64,000 nt of DNA from Thermomicrobium roseum DSM 5159 (GTDB lineage: Bacteria > Chloroflexota > Chloroflexia > Thermomicrobiales > Thermomicrobiaceae), in the NCBI RefSeq assembly GCF_000021685.1, contig NC_011959.1, positions 1,842,199-1,906,198 of the forward strand. Direction: 5' to 3'. The position numbers and the translations under genes are program-made. Numbering within the stretch: position 1 is the first letter of the stretch; the number at the start of each line of letters is the position of its first letter. The notes under the pieces were generated by a model. The model ran no database searches and was not told where the DNA came from. It saw only the letters and a list, made by a program, of their open reading frames with translations. Of this stretch, positions 8,350 to 16,492 are shown piece after piece.

Positions 8350-9270
8350 TCATGCCTCCAGCCGCACGCGAGGATCGAGCCAGCCGTACAGGATGTCGGT
8401 CAGGAGGTTGACCAACACCACCGAGGCCACGATAAGCAGAACGCCGTACTGGACGACCGGGAAGTCGCGCAGTTCGGCGGCTCGAGCCAAGAGTTGGCCC
8501 ATCCCGGGCCAAGAAAAGACGGTCTCGGTCACGACCGCTCCCGCGATCGCCACTGCCACCTGCAAGCTGATGACCGTTACCAGGGTCAGCGCAGCATTGC
8601 GCCCCATGTGGTCGATCAGCACGGTCCGCCAGGGCAAGCCCTTGGCATGGGCAGTGCGAACGTAATCGGCCCGCAGGACTTCGAGCAGAGCCGAGCGCGT
8701 GAAGCGCGTCAGGCTCGCGACGCTGAAGCTGCTCAAGGTGAGCGCCGGCAGCACAAGGCTCGCTGCTCCTTGTTGACCCGACGTCGGAAACCACCCGAGG
8801 TGCAGCGCGAAGAGCAAAATCAGCAGCAGACCGAGGACGAAGTTCGGGATGCCCTGTCCGATCGCCGACAGAGCGACGATCGTGCGATCCAGAAGGCTTC
8901 CCGCTCGCAGCGCTGCCAGTGTGCCGAGCACGGTTCCGGCGCTCAAGGCGATGGCCAGGGCAGCGCTGGCCAGCCGTAACGTACTCGGGATTCGTTCGTG
9001 CACGACGACAGTCGCTGGGCGCTGATCGCGGAGCGAGCGTCCGAAGTCCCCGCGGGCGAGTTGCTGGAGATAGCGGGTGTACTGCACGGCGAGTGGCTCG
9101 TCGATCCCCCACGCCTGGCGCAACGCGGCCACTGCCTCGCTCGAAGCTTCTGGCCCGAGCAAGGCTTGTGCTGGGTCTCCGGACAGTCGGAGCCCGATGA
9201 AGACCAGCGTGACCACGATCCAGATCGTGATCAGCGCGCGCAGCAATCGGTAGGCGACGTAACGAGCCAT
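8350..9270 (-). CDS. ABC transporter permease, DppB/OppB type
   Basis: This 306-residue permease begins MARYVAYRLLRALITIWIV, typical of DppB proteins, and has LSGDPAQALLGPEAS, a six-helix domain, the EAA loop (VRTAHAKGLPWRTVLIDHMGRNA) and the C-terminal ETVFSWPGMGQLL and LTDILYGWLDPRVR. The ATG was chosen for GGAAAGGGG just upstream; the longer open frame is not protein-like. It is the first gene of the minus-strand transporter operon and is divergent from the nucleotidyltransferase gene, so the 130 nt between them should carry two promoters. Confidence 0.92.
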   Translation of the reverse strand: MARYVAYRLLRALITIWIVVTLVFIGLRLSGDPAQALLGPEASSEAVAALRQAWGIDEPLAVQYTRYLQQLARGDFGRSLRDQRPATVVVHERIPSTLRLASAALAIALSAGTVLGTLAALRAGSLLDRTIVALSAIGQGIPNFVLGLLLILLFALHLGWFPTSGQQGAASLVLPALTLSSFSVASLTRFTRSALLEVLRADYVRTAHAKGLPWRTVLIDHMGRNAALTLVTVISLQVAVAIAGAVVTETVFSWPGMGQLLARAAELRDFPVVQYGVLLIVASVVLVNLLTDILYGWLDPRVRLEA

Positions 9271-9400
9271 CGCGCGCCCCTTTCCGGGTCGAGTCTTCTC
9301 CTGTACGGGCGCTGCACTGTGGCACCGGTGTAAAACGGCTTTGGCATTCTTGTTGCGGAGCGAGGTGTCGTCGCCTCGTGACCGAGCGAGGAGTAGCGCA

Positions 9401-9946
9401 GTGGGGCAGGTCATCCCGTTCCCGTTTCTCCCGAAGCTGAGCGAAGACCTGCACCGGGCCGGGAAGCGGATCGTGCTGACCAACGGCCATTTCGATCTCC
9501 TGCACATCGGGCATGTGCGGTATCTCCAGGCCGCACGCAGTTTGGGCGACGTGCTGATCGTTGCGGTCAACGACGATGTCTCGACCCGCAGGCGCAAGGG
9601 ACGAGCTCGCCCGCTCGTACCGGAAGCGGAGCGGGCCGAGCTCCTGGCGGCACTGGCCTGTGTGGACTACGTCACGATCTTCCCCGGCGAGACGGCGGAG
9701 GAAGTCGTGCGGCTTGTCCGTCCTCACGTCTACGTCAAAGGCGGCGACTACGGGACCACGGAGGAAGACGCTGCGGCCGGCAAGCAACCGCTTCCCGAGG
9801 CCCCGGTCGTGCGCGCGTTGGGTGGTGAGGTGGTGCTTATCCCCTTGGTCCCGGAACGCTCGACGAGCGCGCTCGTCCGGCGCATTCTCGCGGCCTACGG
9901 CTGCGAGCCGGAGGCAGGAGCCGGCACGAGCGGGGAAACTGGGTGA
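9401..9946 (+). CDS. Cytidylyltransferase-fold protein, RfaE2/HldE-C-like (heptose-1-phosphate adenylyltransferase family)
   Basis: The 181-residue product is a nucleotidyltransferase with the HxGH signature in TNGHFDLLHIGHVRYLQ, plus VNDD, a basic RRRKGRARPLVP loop, YVKGGDY and a C-terminal RSTSALVRRI. This is the pattern of D-glycero-beta-D-manno-heptose 1-phosphate adenylyltransferases. The GTG at 9401 follows GAGGAG with correct spacing. In this lineage the sugar substrate is uncertain and a role in surface glycans is inference. It sits upstream of the MurJ-family flippase on the same strand with a 192 nt gap. Confidence 0.83.
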   Translation: MGQVIPFPFLPKLSEDLHRAGKRIVLTNGHFDLLHIGHVRYLQAARSLGDVLIVAVNDDVSTRRRKGRARPLVPEAERAELLAALACVDYVTIFPGETAEEVVRLVRPHVYVKGGDYGTTEEDAAAGKQPLPEAPVVRALGGEVVLIPLVPERSTSALVRRILAAYGCEPEAGAGTSGETG

Positions 9947-10138
9947 GTCCGGCTGCTTGCGCGGCGCATTTCCTCCCGCTCAGGCTGCCCCCGGGTTAGA
10001 GCGATCGCTTTCCGGAAGAGCGGTGAGCCAGACGAGCCAACTGGCGGAGCTTGCCCGGTCAGCTTGCGCTCAGTCCGGCAATCCGTTCCCCACTCGGTAC
10101 ACTCGTGCTGGCCCGGGTAGGAGCGGGGAGCGTGTGCC

Positions 10139-11773
10139 GTGACACTGGACGAACCCTCCATGGCGAGGAGCGGCGCGCCGACGAGCGAGACGGTCGTGCA
10201 GGGGGAACGCGCCCGGGTGGCGCGCGCTGCTGGTGTCCTGATGATCGGTGTCGTGCTCAGCCGCGTGCTCGGCCTGGTGCGCGAGCAAGTCACCTCCTAC
10301 TTTTGGGGCACGACGGACGCGATCGCGGCCTTCACCATCGCCGACAACGTCCACACCATGCTGTTCGACCTGGTCATCAGCGGAATGCTCCAAGCTGCTC
10401 TGGTACCGGTTCTGAGTGCCTACGCTGTGTCGGAGCGGCTCGAGGAGTTCCGTCGCATCGTCGGTGCGCTGCTGGTTTGGGTGGCAGTGGTCGTCGGTGC
10501 TGTGGTCGTCCTCGTCGCGATGGCTGCTCCCTGGGTCGTGTGGGGGATGACCGCGCTCGGCGGTGGGGAAGCGGCTCGTGGTGCCGAGACGTTCCAGCTG
10601 ACCATCCGGCTCGTCCGGCTCATCGTCCCGGCCGTGTTGCTCCTCGCCTTCTCGACCGTGCTCATGGGAGCGCTCTATGCGCTCCAGCGCTTCACGCAAC
10701 CGTCGCTGGCCTTGAGTGTGCGGAACGCCGCGATCGTCGCCTGCGCGCTCCTGCTGGGGCACTCGCTCGGGGTGACGAGCCTCGTCGTCGGCGTGCTGCT
10801 CGGCGCGCTCGGACTTGCAGCGCTGCAACTGTGGGGGCTGCGCGATTGTTTGCCCCGGTTGAACTTGTCGCTCTGGCATCCGGCCATCCGGCAAATCTTC
10901 TTGCTCTATCTGCCGATTTTTCTCGGCCTCTTCGCCAACACGGTCGCTTTGACGGTCGACCGGAACCTGGCCTGGGGAGTGGATCCGCATGCCTTGGGTG
11001 CGATGCGTTATGCGACAGCACTCAATCAGATGATCCTCGGGCTGGTCGCTGCGGCGACCTCGCTGGCCGCGCTGCCGACGCTCTCTCGACACCATGCGAG
11101 CGGGAACGAGGATGCCTATCAACGCACGCTGGCACTGGGACTCAAGTTCGTGGCGCTCCTCATCTTTCCGACCGTGCTGGGGATGGCCGCGCTCAGCTGG
11201 CCGATCGTCACGCTTCTCTTCCTGCATGGGGCGACCGATCTCGAGGGAGCCCGAGCGATCTGGATCGCCTTGCTCGGGTACCTTCCTGGCACGCTCTTCG
11301 CCGCATTCGACCAGATCCTGATCTTCGCGGCGTACGCCCGTCGCAATACGCAGACACCGGTTCTCGTCGGCGTTCTCTCGGTCGGGGTCTATTTCCTCGT
11401 CGCGCTGGCGCTCGTGCGCTCGCTCGGCATGCTGGGGCTCGTCTTGGGCAATACGGCGCAATTCGTGGCCCATACGCTCGTCATGTGGTGGGTGTTGCGG
11501 CGCTGGCTGGGTCGGGTGGGGGATGGCACGGTCGCGCGCACGATGCGAGCGAGCGCGCTCGCGGCGACACTGATGGCGCTCGTGGTCGGCAGTCTGGCCA
11601 TCGTTGCCAGCCAGTGGCAGGCCCCCGAGGCGAGCGGGGTCGCCTGGCGCTTGCTGGTCGTGGGGGCGAACGTCGTGGTTGGTGCCGCCTGCTATGCCGT
11701 CCTCATGCGACTCTTCCGCGTGGAGGAGTTCCTCGCTTTGATCCGGCTGGTGCGTGCTCGTTTCGGCAGTTGA
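10139..11773 (+). CDS. murJ: MurJ/MviN-family lipid II flippase
   Basis: This 544-residue polytopic membrane protein belongs to the MOP exporter superfamily. About 13-14 hydrophobic segments run from residue 30 to the end. The early block VLSRVLGLVREQVTSYFWGT, followed by AAFTIADNVHTMLFDLVISG, is the usual MurJ opening, and Arg residues of the central cavity (SRVLGLVRE) are kept. It would move the lipid-linked cell-wall precursor across the membrane. The start is GTG, with GGGAG about 8 nt before it. CodA-like deaminase follows after 127 nt. Another polyprenyl-linked substrate is possible. Confidence 0.88.
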   Translation: MTLDEPSMARSGAPTSETVVQGERARVARAAGVLMIGVVLSRVLGLVREQVTSYFWGTTDAIAAFTIADNVHTMLFDLVISGMLQAALVPVLSAYAVSERLEEFRRIVGALLVWVAVVVGAVVVLVAMAAPWVVWGMTALGGGEAARGAETFQLTIRLVRLIVPAVLLLAFSTVLMGALYALQRFTQPSLALSVRNAAIVACALLLGHSLGVTSLVVGVLLGALGLAALQLWGLRDCLPRLNLSLWHPAIRQIFLLYLPIFLGLFANTVALTVDRNLAWGVDPHALGAMRYATALNQMILGLVAAATSLAALPTLSRHHASGNEDAYQRTLALGLKFVALLIFPTVLGMAALSWPIVTLLFLHGATDLEGARAIWIALLGYLPGTLFAAFDQILIFAAYARRNTQTPVLVGVLSVGVYFLVALALVRSLGMLGLVLGNTAQFVAHTLVMWWVLRRWLGRVGDGTVARTMRASALAATLMALVVGSLAIVASQWQAPEASGVAWRLLVVGANVVVGAACYAVLMRLFRVEEFLALIRLVRARFGS

Positions 11774-11900
11774 CAGCGCGGCGCTTTTTCGGTTCTCTCC
11801 TTGCCGAGGATTTCCCGCTCTGCTCGCGCGACAGGGTGGTCGTGGAGATGCGGGGGAATCGCTTTTCGCGTCGGTCGTTCAGCCGAAGCAGGGGGGCGTG

Positions 11901-13199
11901 ATGGCCTACGATCTCGTGGTCCGCAATGCGCGCTTGCGCGATGGGCGGGTGGTCGATCTCGCCGTGGCCGAGGGTCGGATCGTTGCGATCGAGCCGAACC
12001 TAGCGGGCGAGGCTCGGGAGACGATCGATGCTGGTGGGCGGCTCGTCTCGCCACCGCTCATCGAACCGCACTGTCATCTCGATGCGGCGCTTACCGAGGG
12101 GCTCGCTGGCCACAACGAGTCCGGCACGCTGCTCGAAGGGATTCAGCGCTGGGCCCTCACCAAGCCTCAGCTCACCATCGAGGCGGTCAAGGAGCGGGCG
12201 CGCCGGACGATCGAGTGGTATGCCAGCCAGGGAGCCCTGGTGATCCGCAGCCACGTCGATGTGTGCGATCCCAACTTCGTCGGTTTGCGTGCGCTCCTCG
12301 AACTGCGCGAGGAGGTGCGCGACCTCGTCGATCTGCAGCTGGTCGCCTTTCCGCAGGAGGGGATCCTCTCCTATCCGCGCGGTGCCGAGCTTCTCGAAGA
12401 GGCGCTCCGGCTCGGCTGCGACGTGGTGGGAGCCATCCCGCATTACGAGACGACCCGGGAGATGGGCGTCGAGTCACTGCGCATCGCCTTCGACCTCGCC
12501 GAGCGCTACGACCGGCCGCTCGATGCCCACTGCGACGAGACGGACGACGATCAGTCGCGTTTCGTCGAGGTGATGGCGGCGGAGACGATCCGGCGCGGGA
12601 TGCAGGGACGTGTCGTCGCCAGCCATACGACCGCCATGGGCTCGTACAACAACGCCTATGCCTTCAAGCTCTTCGGCTGGCTCAAGCGTGCCGAACTCAG
12701 CATCATCGCCAACCCTCCGGACAACTCGATCTTGCAGGGGCGCTTCGATACCTATCCCAAGCGTCGTGGACTGACGCGCGTGAAAGAGCTGCTCCAGTTC
12801 GGGATCAACGTCGCGTTCGGGCACGATTCGGTGATGGATCCCTGGTATCCGCTCGGGACAGGGAACATGTTGCATGCCGCCTGGTTGGGCTTGCACCTCG
12901 TGCAGCTCTCGGGCTACGAGGAGATTCCGCTGGTGTGGGATCTGGTGACGACCAACGCCGCACGTGCTTTGGGGATCTTCGATCGCTACGGCCTCGAAGT
13001 CGGTAAGTCGGCCGATTTCGTCATTTTCGATGCGGCAACCGACCGTGATGCGCTCCGCATGCTCGCTCCCGCGCTCTTGTGCGTCAAGCGAGGACGCATC
13101 GTGAGCCGCACGAGCGCACCGCGGGTGGAGGTACGGCGGGGCGAGGAATTCGCTGCCATCCGGTACGAGCGCCCCGGTGAGGGGTTGAACGATCGATGA
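11901..13199 (+). CDS. Cytosine deaminase-like amidohydrolase (CodA family)
   Basis: This 432-residue metal-dependent hydrolase has the amidohydrolase layout: a small beta domain at both ends and a TIM barrel. Metal ligands are His57 and His59 in EPHCHLDAAL, a barrel His in DAHCDETDD, His in SHTTAMGS and the catalytic Asp in FGHDSVMDPWYPLG. The SVMDPWYPLGTGNML block is characteristic of CodA-type deaminases, which convert cytosine (or related azines and creatinine) to the keto form with loss of ammonia. AGGGGGG precedes the ATG. It lies close to xanthine-dehydrogenase-like and hydantoinase-like genes, a loose nucleobase-catabolism theme. Confidence 0.88.
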   Translation: MAYDLVVRNARLRDGRVVDLAVAEGRIVAIEPNLAGEARETIDAGGRLVSPPLIEPHCHLDAALTEGLAGHNESGTLLEGIQRWALTKPQLTIEAVKERARRTIEWYASQGALVIRSHVDVCDPNFVGLRALLELREEVRDLVDLQLVAFPQEGILSYPRGAELLEEALRLGCDVVGAIPHYETTREMGVESLRIAFDLAERYDRPLDAHCDETDDDQSRFVEVMAAETIRRGMQGRVVASHTTAMGSYNNAYAFKLFGWLKRAELSIIANPPDNSILQGRFDTYPKRRGLTRVKELLQFGINVAFGHDSVMDPWYPLGTGNMLHAAWLGLHLVQLSGYEEIPLVWDLVTTNAARALGIFDRYGLEVGKSADFVIFDAATDRDALRMLAPALLCVKRGRIVSRTSAPRVEVRRGEEFAAIRYERPGEGLNDR

Positions 13200-13337
13200 G
13201 CACGCACGTGCCTGTCGTTCTTCTCGAGCTGGCCGTGCCCGACTCCGTTGCCAGGCAGGAGTGGAAACTCCCCCGCGGTGCTTCCAGCTGTGTTACAGTC
13301 GAGTTCGCGAACGATTGTCCAGAGACAGGGACGCGAG

Positions 13338-13907
13338 ATGGCCCGAGAGATCGTCGTACGACACCGCTTCACTGTCGATGACTACCACCGCATGGCCGAG
13401 GCGGGGATTCTCGCTGAGGATGACCGAGTCGAGTTGATCGAAGGAGAAATCGTCGAGATGAGCCCGATCGGCCGGCGACACCAGGCCTGTCTCGACAAGA
13501 TGACGGCGCTTCTCGCGGGCCGGTTGGCAGGGCGCGCGATCGTCCGTATCCAGGGACCAGTGCGGCTGAGTCAGTTTTCCGAGCCACAGCCGGATCTCCT
13601 GCTCCTGCGTCCCCGGGCGGACTACTATGCCTCCGTCGATGCCGGACCGGACGACGTGCTCTTGCTCATCGAGGTCGCGGATGCCTCCTTGGCTTACGAC
13701 CGCGAGGTCAAGGCGCCGCTGTACGCGCGGGCAGGGCTCGCTGAGTACTGGATCCTCGACCTCCAGAGCGATCGCCTGCTCGTCTTCCGCGACCCGGATT
13801 CCGGAGCGGGGCGCTACCGCTGTGTCGACTGCCTGGCGCGTGACGAGCGCATCGCTCCGTTGGCCTTCCCTGACCTCGAAATCCTCGTCGCTGACCTCTC
13901 GGCTTGA
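13338..13907 (+). CDS. Uma2 family (DUF820) putative endonuclease
   Basis: The 189-residue protein matches the Uma2 PD-(D/E)XK fold: an N-terminal FTVDDYHRMAEAGIL, ELIEGEIVEMSPIG, catalytic Asp in PQPDLLLLRP, Glu in LLIEVADASL and Lys in REVKAPLYARAGLAEYWIL. These proteins occur in many copies in Chloroflexota and Cyanobacteria and their role is not known. The ATG follows a weak ACGCGAG ribosome site; an upstream in-frame ATG adds non-conserved residues. The gene is followed by a terminator that serves the opposite strand. Confidence 0.87.
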   Translation: MAREIVVRHRFTVDDYHRMAEAGILAEDDRVELIEGEIVEMSPIGRRHQACLDKMTALLAGRLAGRAIVRIQGPVRLSQFSEPQPDLLLLRPRADYYASVDAGPDDVLLLIEVADASLAYDREVKAPLYARAGLAEYWILDLQSDRLLVFRDPDSGAGRYRCVDCLARDERIAPLAFPDLEILVADLSA

Positions 13908-13946
13908 ACTGCCGCGTGGCGGCACGTCGTCGCGGTTCCGGCGAGG

Positions 13947-13988
13947 AAAAGCAAGACCGGCAGCACCTACCGGTGGGTGCTGCCGGTC
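13947..13988 (-). terminator. Intrinsic terminator of the downstream CoxL-like gene
   Basis: A 13-bp perfect stem (GACCGGCAGCACC at 13955-13967 with its complement at 13976-13988) and an 8-nt loop are followed, in the minus direction, by TTGCTTTT. It lies 19 nt past the stop of the minus-strand CoxL-like gene ending at 14007. Confidence 0.85.
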
Positions 13989-14006
13989 GGTCATCGCGTT
14001 CATCGG

Positions 14007-16334
14007 TCAGGCTTGCTTGGCCCGTTGGATCGCTTGCCAGATCTTCTGCGGGGTGAGCGGGATGTCGAGGTGCTCGATCCCGAAGGGAGCTAGGGCATCC
14101 ATGACCGCGTTGGCGATGGTCGGGGTGGAACCGATCGTCGCCGCCTCACCGATCCCCTTGGCACCGAGCGGGTTGAGCGGAGTTGGCGTCTCGGTGTGGT
14201 CGGTGGTGAAGGAAAGCAACATCGCCGCCTTGGGCATGGCGTAGTCCATGAGCGTGCCGGTGAGGAGCTGGCCGTTCTCGTCGTAGCGGACCTCTTCCCA
14301 GAGGGCCTGGGCGATCCCCTGGGCCAAGCCACCGTGCACCTGGCCCTCGACGAGGAGCGGGTTGATGCGGGGGCCACAGTCATCGACCGAGTAGTACTCG
14401 AGGATCTCAACCTCGCCTGTCTCGGGGAAGACTTCGACCACTGCCACATGCGTCCCGAAGGGGAAGACCTCGTCAGGGGGTGCAAAGAAGTCGGTCGCGA
14501 CCAGCCCTGGTTCCATCCCCTCCGGGAGATTACCGCCATAGGCCGCCTGGGCGATCTCGGCCAGCGTGACGGCGCGGTCAGGAGCACCCTTGACGCGCCA
14601 TTTCCCGTCGACGAATTCGATGTCCTCTGCCGCCGCTTCGAGCAGGTGCGCGGCGATCTGCGTGGCCTTCTCCTTGATGCGGTCGATGGCCATGAGGACC
14701 GCGCCGCCGCCGACGACCAGGCTGCGGCTCCCCATCGTGCCATGCCCCTCGGGGACGCTTTGCGTATCACCGTGCAGCACGACGATCTGGTCGAAATCGG
14801 CTCCGAGGCGATCGGCGACGAGCTGGGCCAGTGCCGTCTCCAGCCCCTGACCGTGCGGCGAGGTACCGGTATAGACGGTGACCGCGCCGCTCGGCTCGAC
14901 GCGGACGACTGCGCTCTCGTAGGGGCCGAAGCCGCAGATCTCCACGTAGCTGGCGAGACCAACCCCGACGAAGCGACCCTGCTGGCGGAGTTCCTGCTGC
15001 TTCTGGCGCCACTCGTGATATCTCGAGATCTCGAGAGCCTTGTCGAGTGCTTTGGCGTAGTCGCCCGTATCGTACTTCTCACCGGCTGCAGTCGTGTAGG
15101 GGAACTTCTCTGGTGGGATGTAGTTCAGGCGCCGGACCTCAGCGGGATCCTTGCCGAGCTTGCGGGCCAAGAGGTCCATCATCCGTTCGATGTAGTAGGC
15201 TGCCTCGGGTCGACCAGCGCCGCGGTAGGCGCCGACTGCCATCGTGTTGGTGTAGACGCCGTACGCTTTGATATCCACAGCCGGGATGTCGTAGCAGCCG
15301 CAGGCCATGAGACCGGTCGTCGAGGGGAGATAGAGCCCACGCGGGTAGGCACCGAGATTCTGGACGATGCGGGCACGCAATCCGAGGATGCGTCCCTCAG
15401 CATCGGCGGCGAGTTCGTAGTCCACCACCTGATCGCGGCCGTGGTTGGTGGCCATGAGATGCTCGGAACGTGTCTCGACCCACTTGACCGGGCGATGGAG
15501 GTGCAAGGCCAGCGCGGCGAGAATGAAGTCTTCCTGGTACGCGCCGATCTTGACTCCGAAGCCGCCCCCGACTTCCGGAGCGATGATGCGAACCTGGCCG
15601 TGTGCCAGCCCGAGCGCCGCCGCGAGCGCGTTCCGGTTCCAGTGCGGTGCCTGGGTGGAACTCCAGACCGTGACGCCTTGCGTCAAGGGGTCAGGGGCCG
15701 CGACGATGGCGCGCGTCTCCATCGGGATACCGGCCAAACGCTGCTGGCGGAAGCGTTGCCTGACGACGACGTGGGCCTGAGCGAAGGCTGCCTCGATGTC
15801 GCCGTGGACGCGCTCCCAGCGCTCCCCGATGTTGTTGGGGATATTCGGATAGAGTTGCGGAGCGCCGTCCTGCATCGCCACCTCTGGATCGATGATGGCG
15901 GGAAGGGGTTCGTAGTCGACCACGACCGCTTCAGCCGCATCGCGAGCGACTGCCGCTGACGTGGCGACGACGACGGCGATGGGTTGGCCGACATAGAGGG
16001 CGCGTTCGACCGCGATCGGCTCTTCCGGGGGAACCGGGATCCCTTCCGGTTTCTGCTCTTCAGGATGCGGTGCCTCCCCGGGGATGAGTTCTGGCTTCCC
16101 CTTGAGACGCGCTGCCAGATCGCGACCAGTGAAGACATCGACGACGCCTGGCATAGCCTTGGCGGCGGAGGCGTCGATACCGCGGATCCGGGCGTGTGGA
16201 TAACTGCTGCGGACGAAGGCGACGTGCAGCATGCCTGGCAGCTTGAGATCGTCGACGTATTGCGAGGAGCCGGTGATGAGGCGCGGATCCTCCTTGCGCC
16301 GCACTCGCGCACCGACATAATGACTGATGACCAT
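14007..16334 (-). CDS. Xanthine dehydrogenase family molybdopterin-binding subunit (form II CoxL-like), copy A
   Basis: This 775-residue large subunit belongs to the molybdenum hydroxylases, which bind the molybdopterin cytosine dinucleotide cofactor and oxidise a substrate with water-derived oxygen. It opens with VGARVRRKEDPRLITGSSQYVDD and has the active-site loop AYRGAGR (about 15210-15230), the form II signature, in place of the AYRCSFR of true CO dehydrogenase. The C-terminal GAKGIGEAATIGSTPTIANA carries the catalytic Glu. The ATG follows AAGGAG. No CoxS iron-sulfur or CoxM FAD subunit gene is adjacent. It shares long near-identical DNA stretches with copy B immediately upstream. The substrate is unknown; calling it a CO dehydrogenase would be unsafe. 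Confidence 0.9.
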   Translation of the reverse strand: MVISHYVGARVRRKEDPRLITGSSQYVDDLKLPGMLHVAFVRSSYPHARIRGIDASAAKAMPGVVDVFTGRDLAARLKGKPELIPGEAPHPEEQKPEGIPVPPEEPIAVERALYVGQPIAVVVATSAAVARDAAEAVVVDYEPLPAIIDPEVAMQDGAPQLYPNIPNNIGERWERVHGDIEAAFAQAHVVVRQRFRQQRLAGIPMETRAIVAAPDPLTQGVTVWSSTQAPHWNRNALAAALGLAHGQVRIIAPEVGGGFGVKIGAYQEDFILAALALHLHRPVKWVETRSEHLMATNHGRDQVVDYELAADAEGRILGLRARIVQNLGAYPRGLYLPSTTGLMACGCYDIPAVDIKAYGVYTNTMAVGAYRGAGRPEAAYYIERMMDLLARKLGKDPAEVRRLNYIPPEKFPYTTAAGEKYDTGDYAKALDKALEISRYHEWRQKQQELRQQGRFVGVGLASYVEICGFGPYESAVVRVEPSGAVTVYTGTSPHGQGLETALAQLVADRLGADFDQIVVLHGDTQSVPEGHGTMGSRSLVVGGGAVLMAIDRIKEKATQIAAHLLEAAAEDIEFVDGKWRVKGAPDRAVTLAEIAQAAYGGNLPEGMEPGLVATDFFAPPDEVFPFGTHVAVVEVFPETGEVEILEYYSVDDCGPRINPLLVEGQVHGGLAQGIAQALWEEVRYDENGQLLTGTLMDYAMPKAAMLLSFTTDHTETPTPLNPLGAKGIGEAATIGSTPTIANAVMDALAPFGIEHLDIPLTPQKIWQAIQRAKQA

Positions 16335-16403
16335 GAGACAACTCCTTTCCGTTTTGTACCAACGCGAGGTCCGGTGGCCCTGTCCACAAACTAGCGTGAA
16401 CGT

Positions 16404-16423
16404 GTTTGACACTGTCGTCAAGG
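16404..16423. promoter_or_regulatory. Inverted repeat upstream of CoxL-like copy A
   Basis: A perfect repeat, TTGAC-N6-GTCAA (16406-16421), lies 72 nt before the start of copy A and just after the terminator of copy B. Read on the minus strand the second half is TTGACG, a possible -35 box, but no good -10 follows at 16-18 nt, so an operator is as likely as a promoter. Confidence 0.3.
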
Positions 16424-16425
16424 GG

Positions 16426-16467
16426 AAAAGGAAAAATCGAGGGCCCCGTGTGTCGTGGGACCCTCGA
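16426..16467 (-). terminator. Intrinsic terminator of CoxL-like copy B
   Basis: The stem TCGAGGG (16437-16443) pairs with CCCTCGA (16461-16467), with further G-C pairs inside, and is followed in the minus direction by ATTTTTCCTTTT. It lies 26 nt after the stop of copy B and separates the two paralogues, so copy A probably has its own promoter. Confidence 0.8.
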
Positions 16468-16492
16468 AGGCATCTTTCTCGTGAACGATGTG

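Noticed and set aside
10050..11901. Alternative frames across the MurJ gene (616 codons plus strand, 467 minus strand)
   Set aside because: They are shadows; the MurJ frame has the correct hydrophobic pattern and family motifs.
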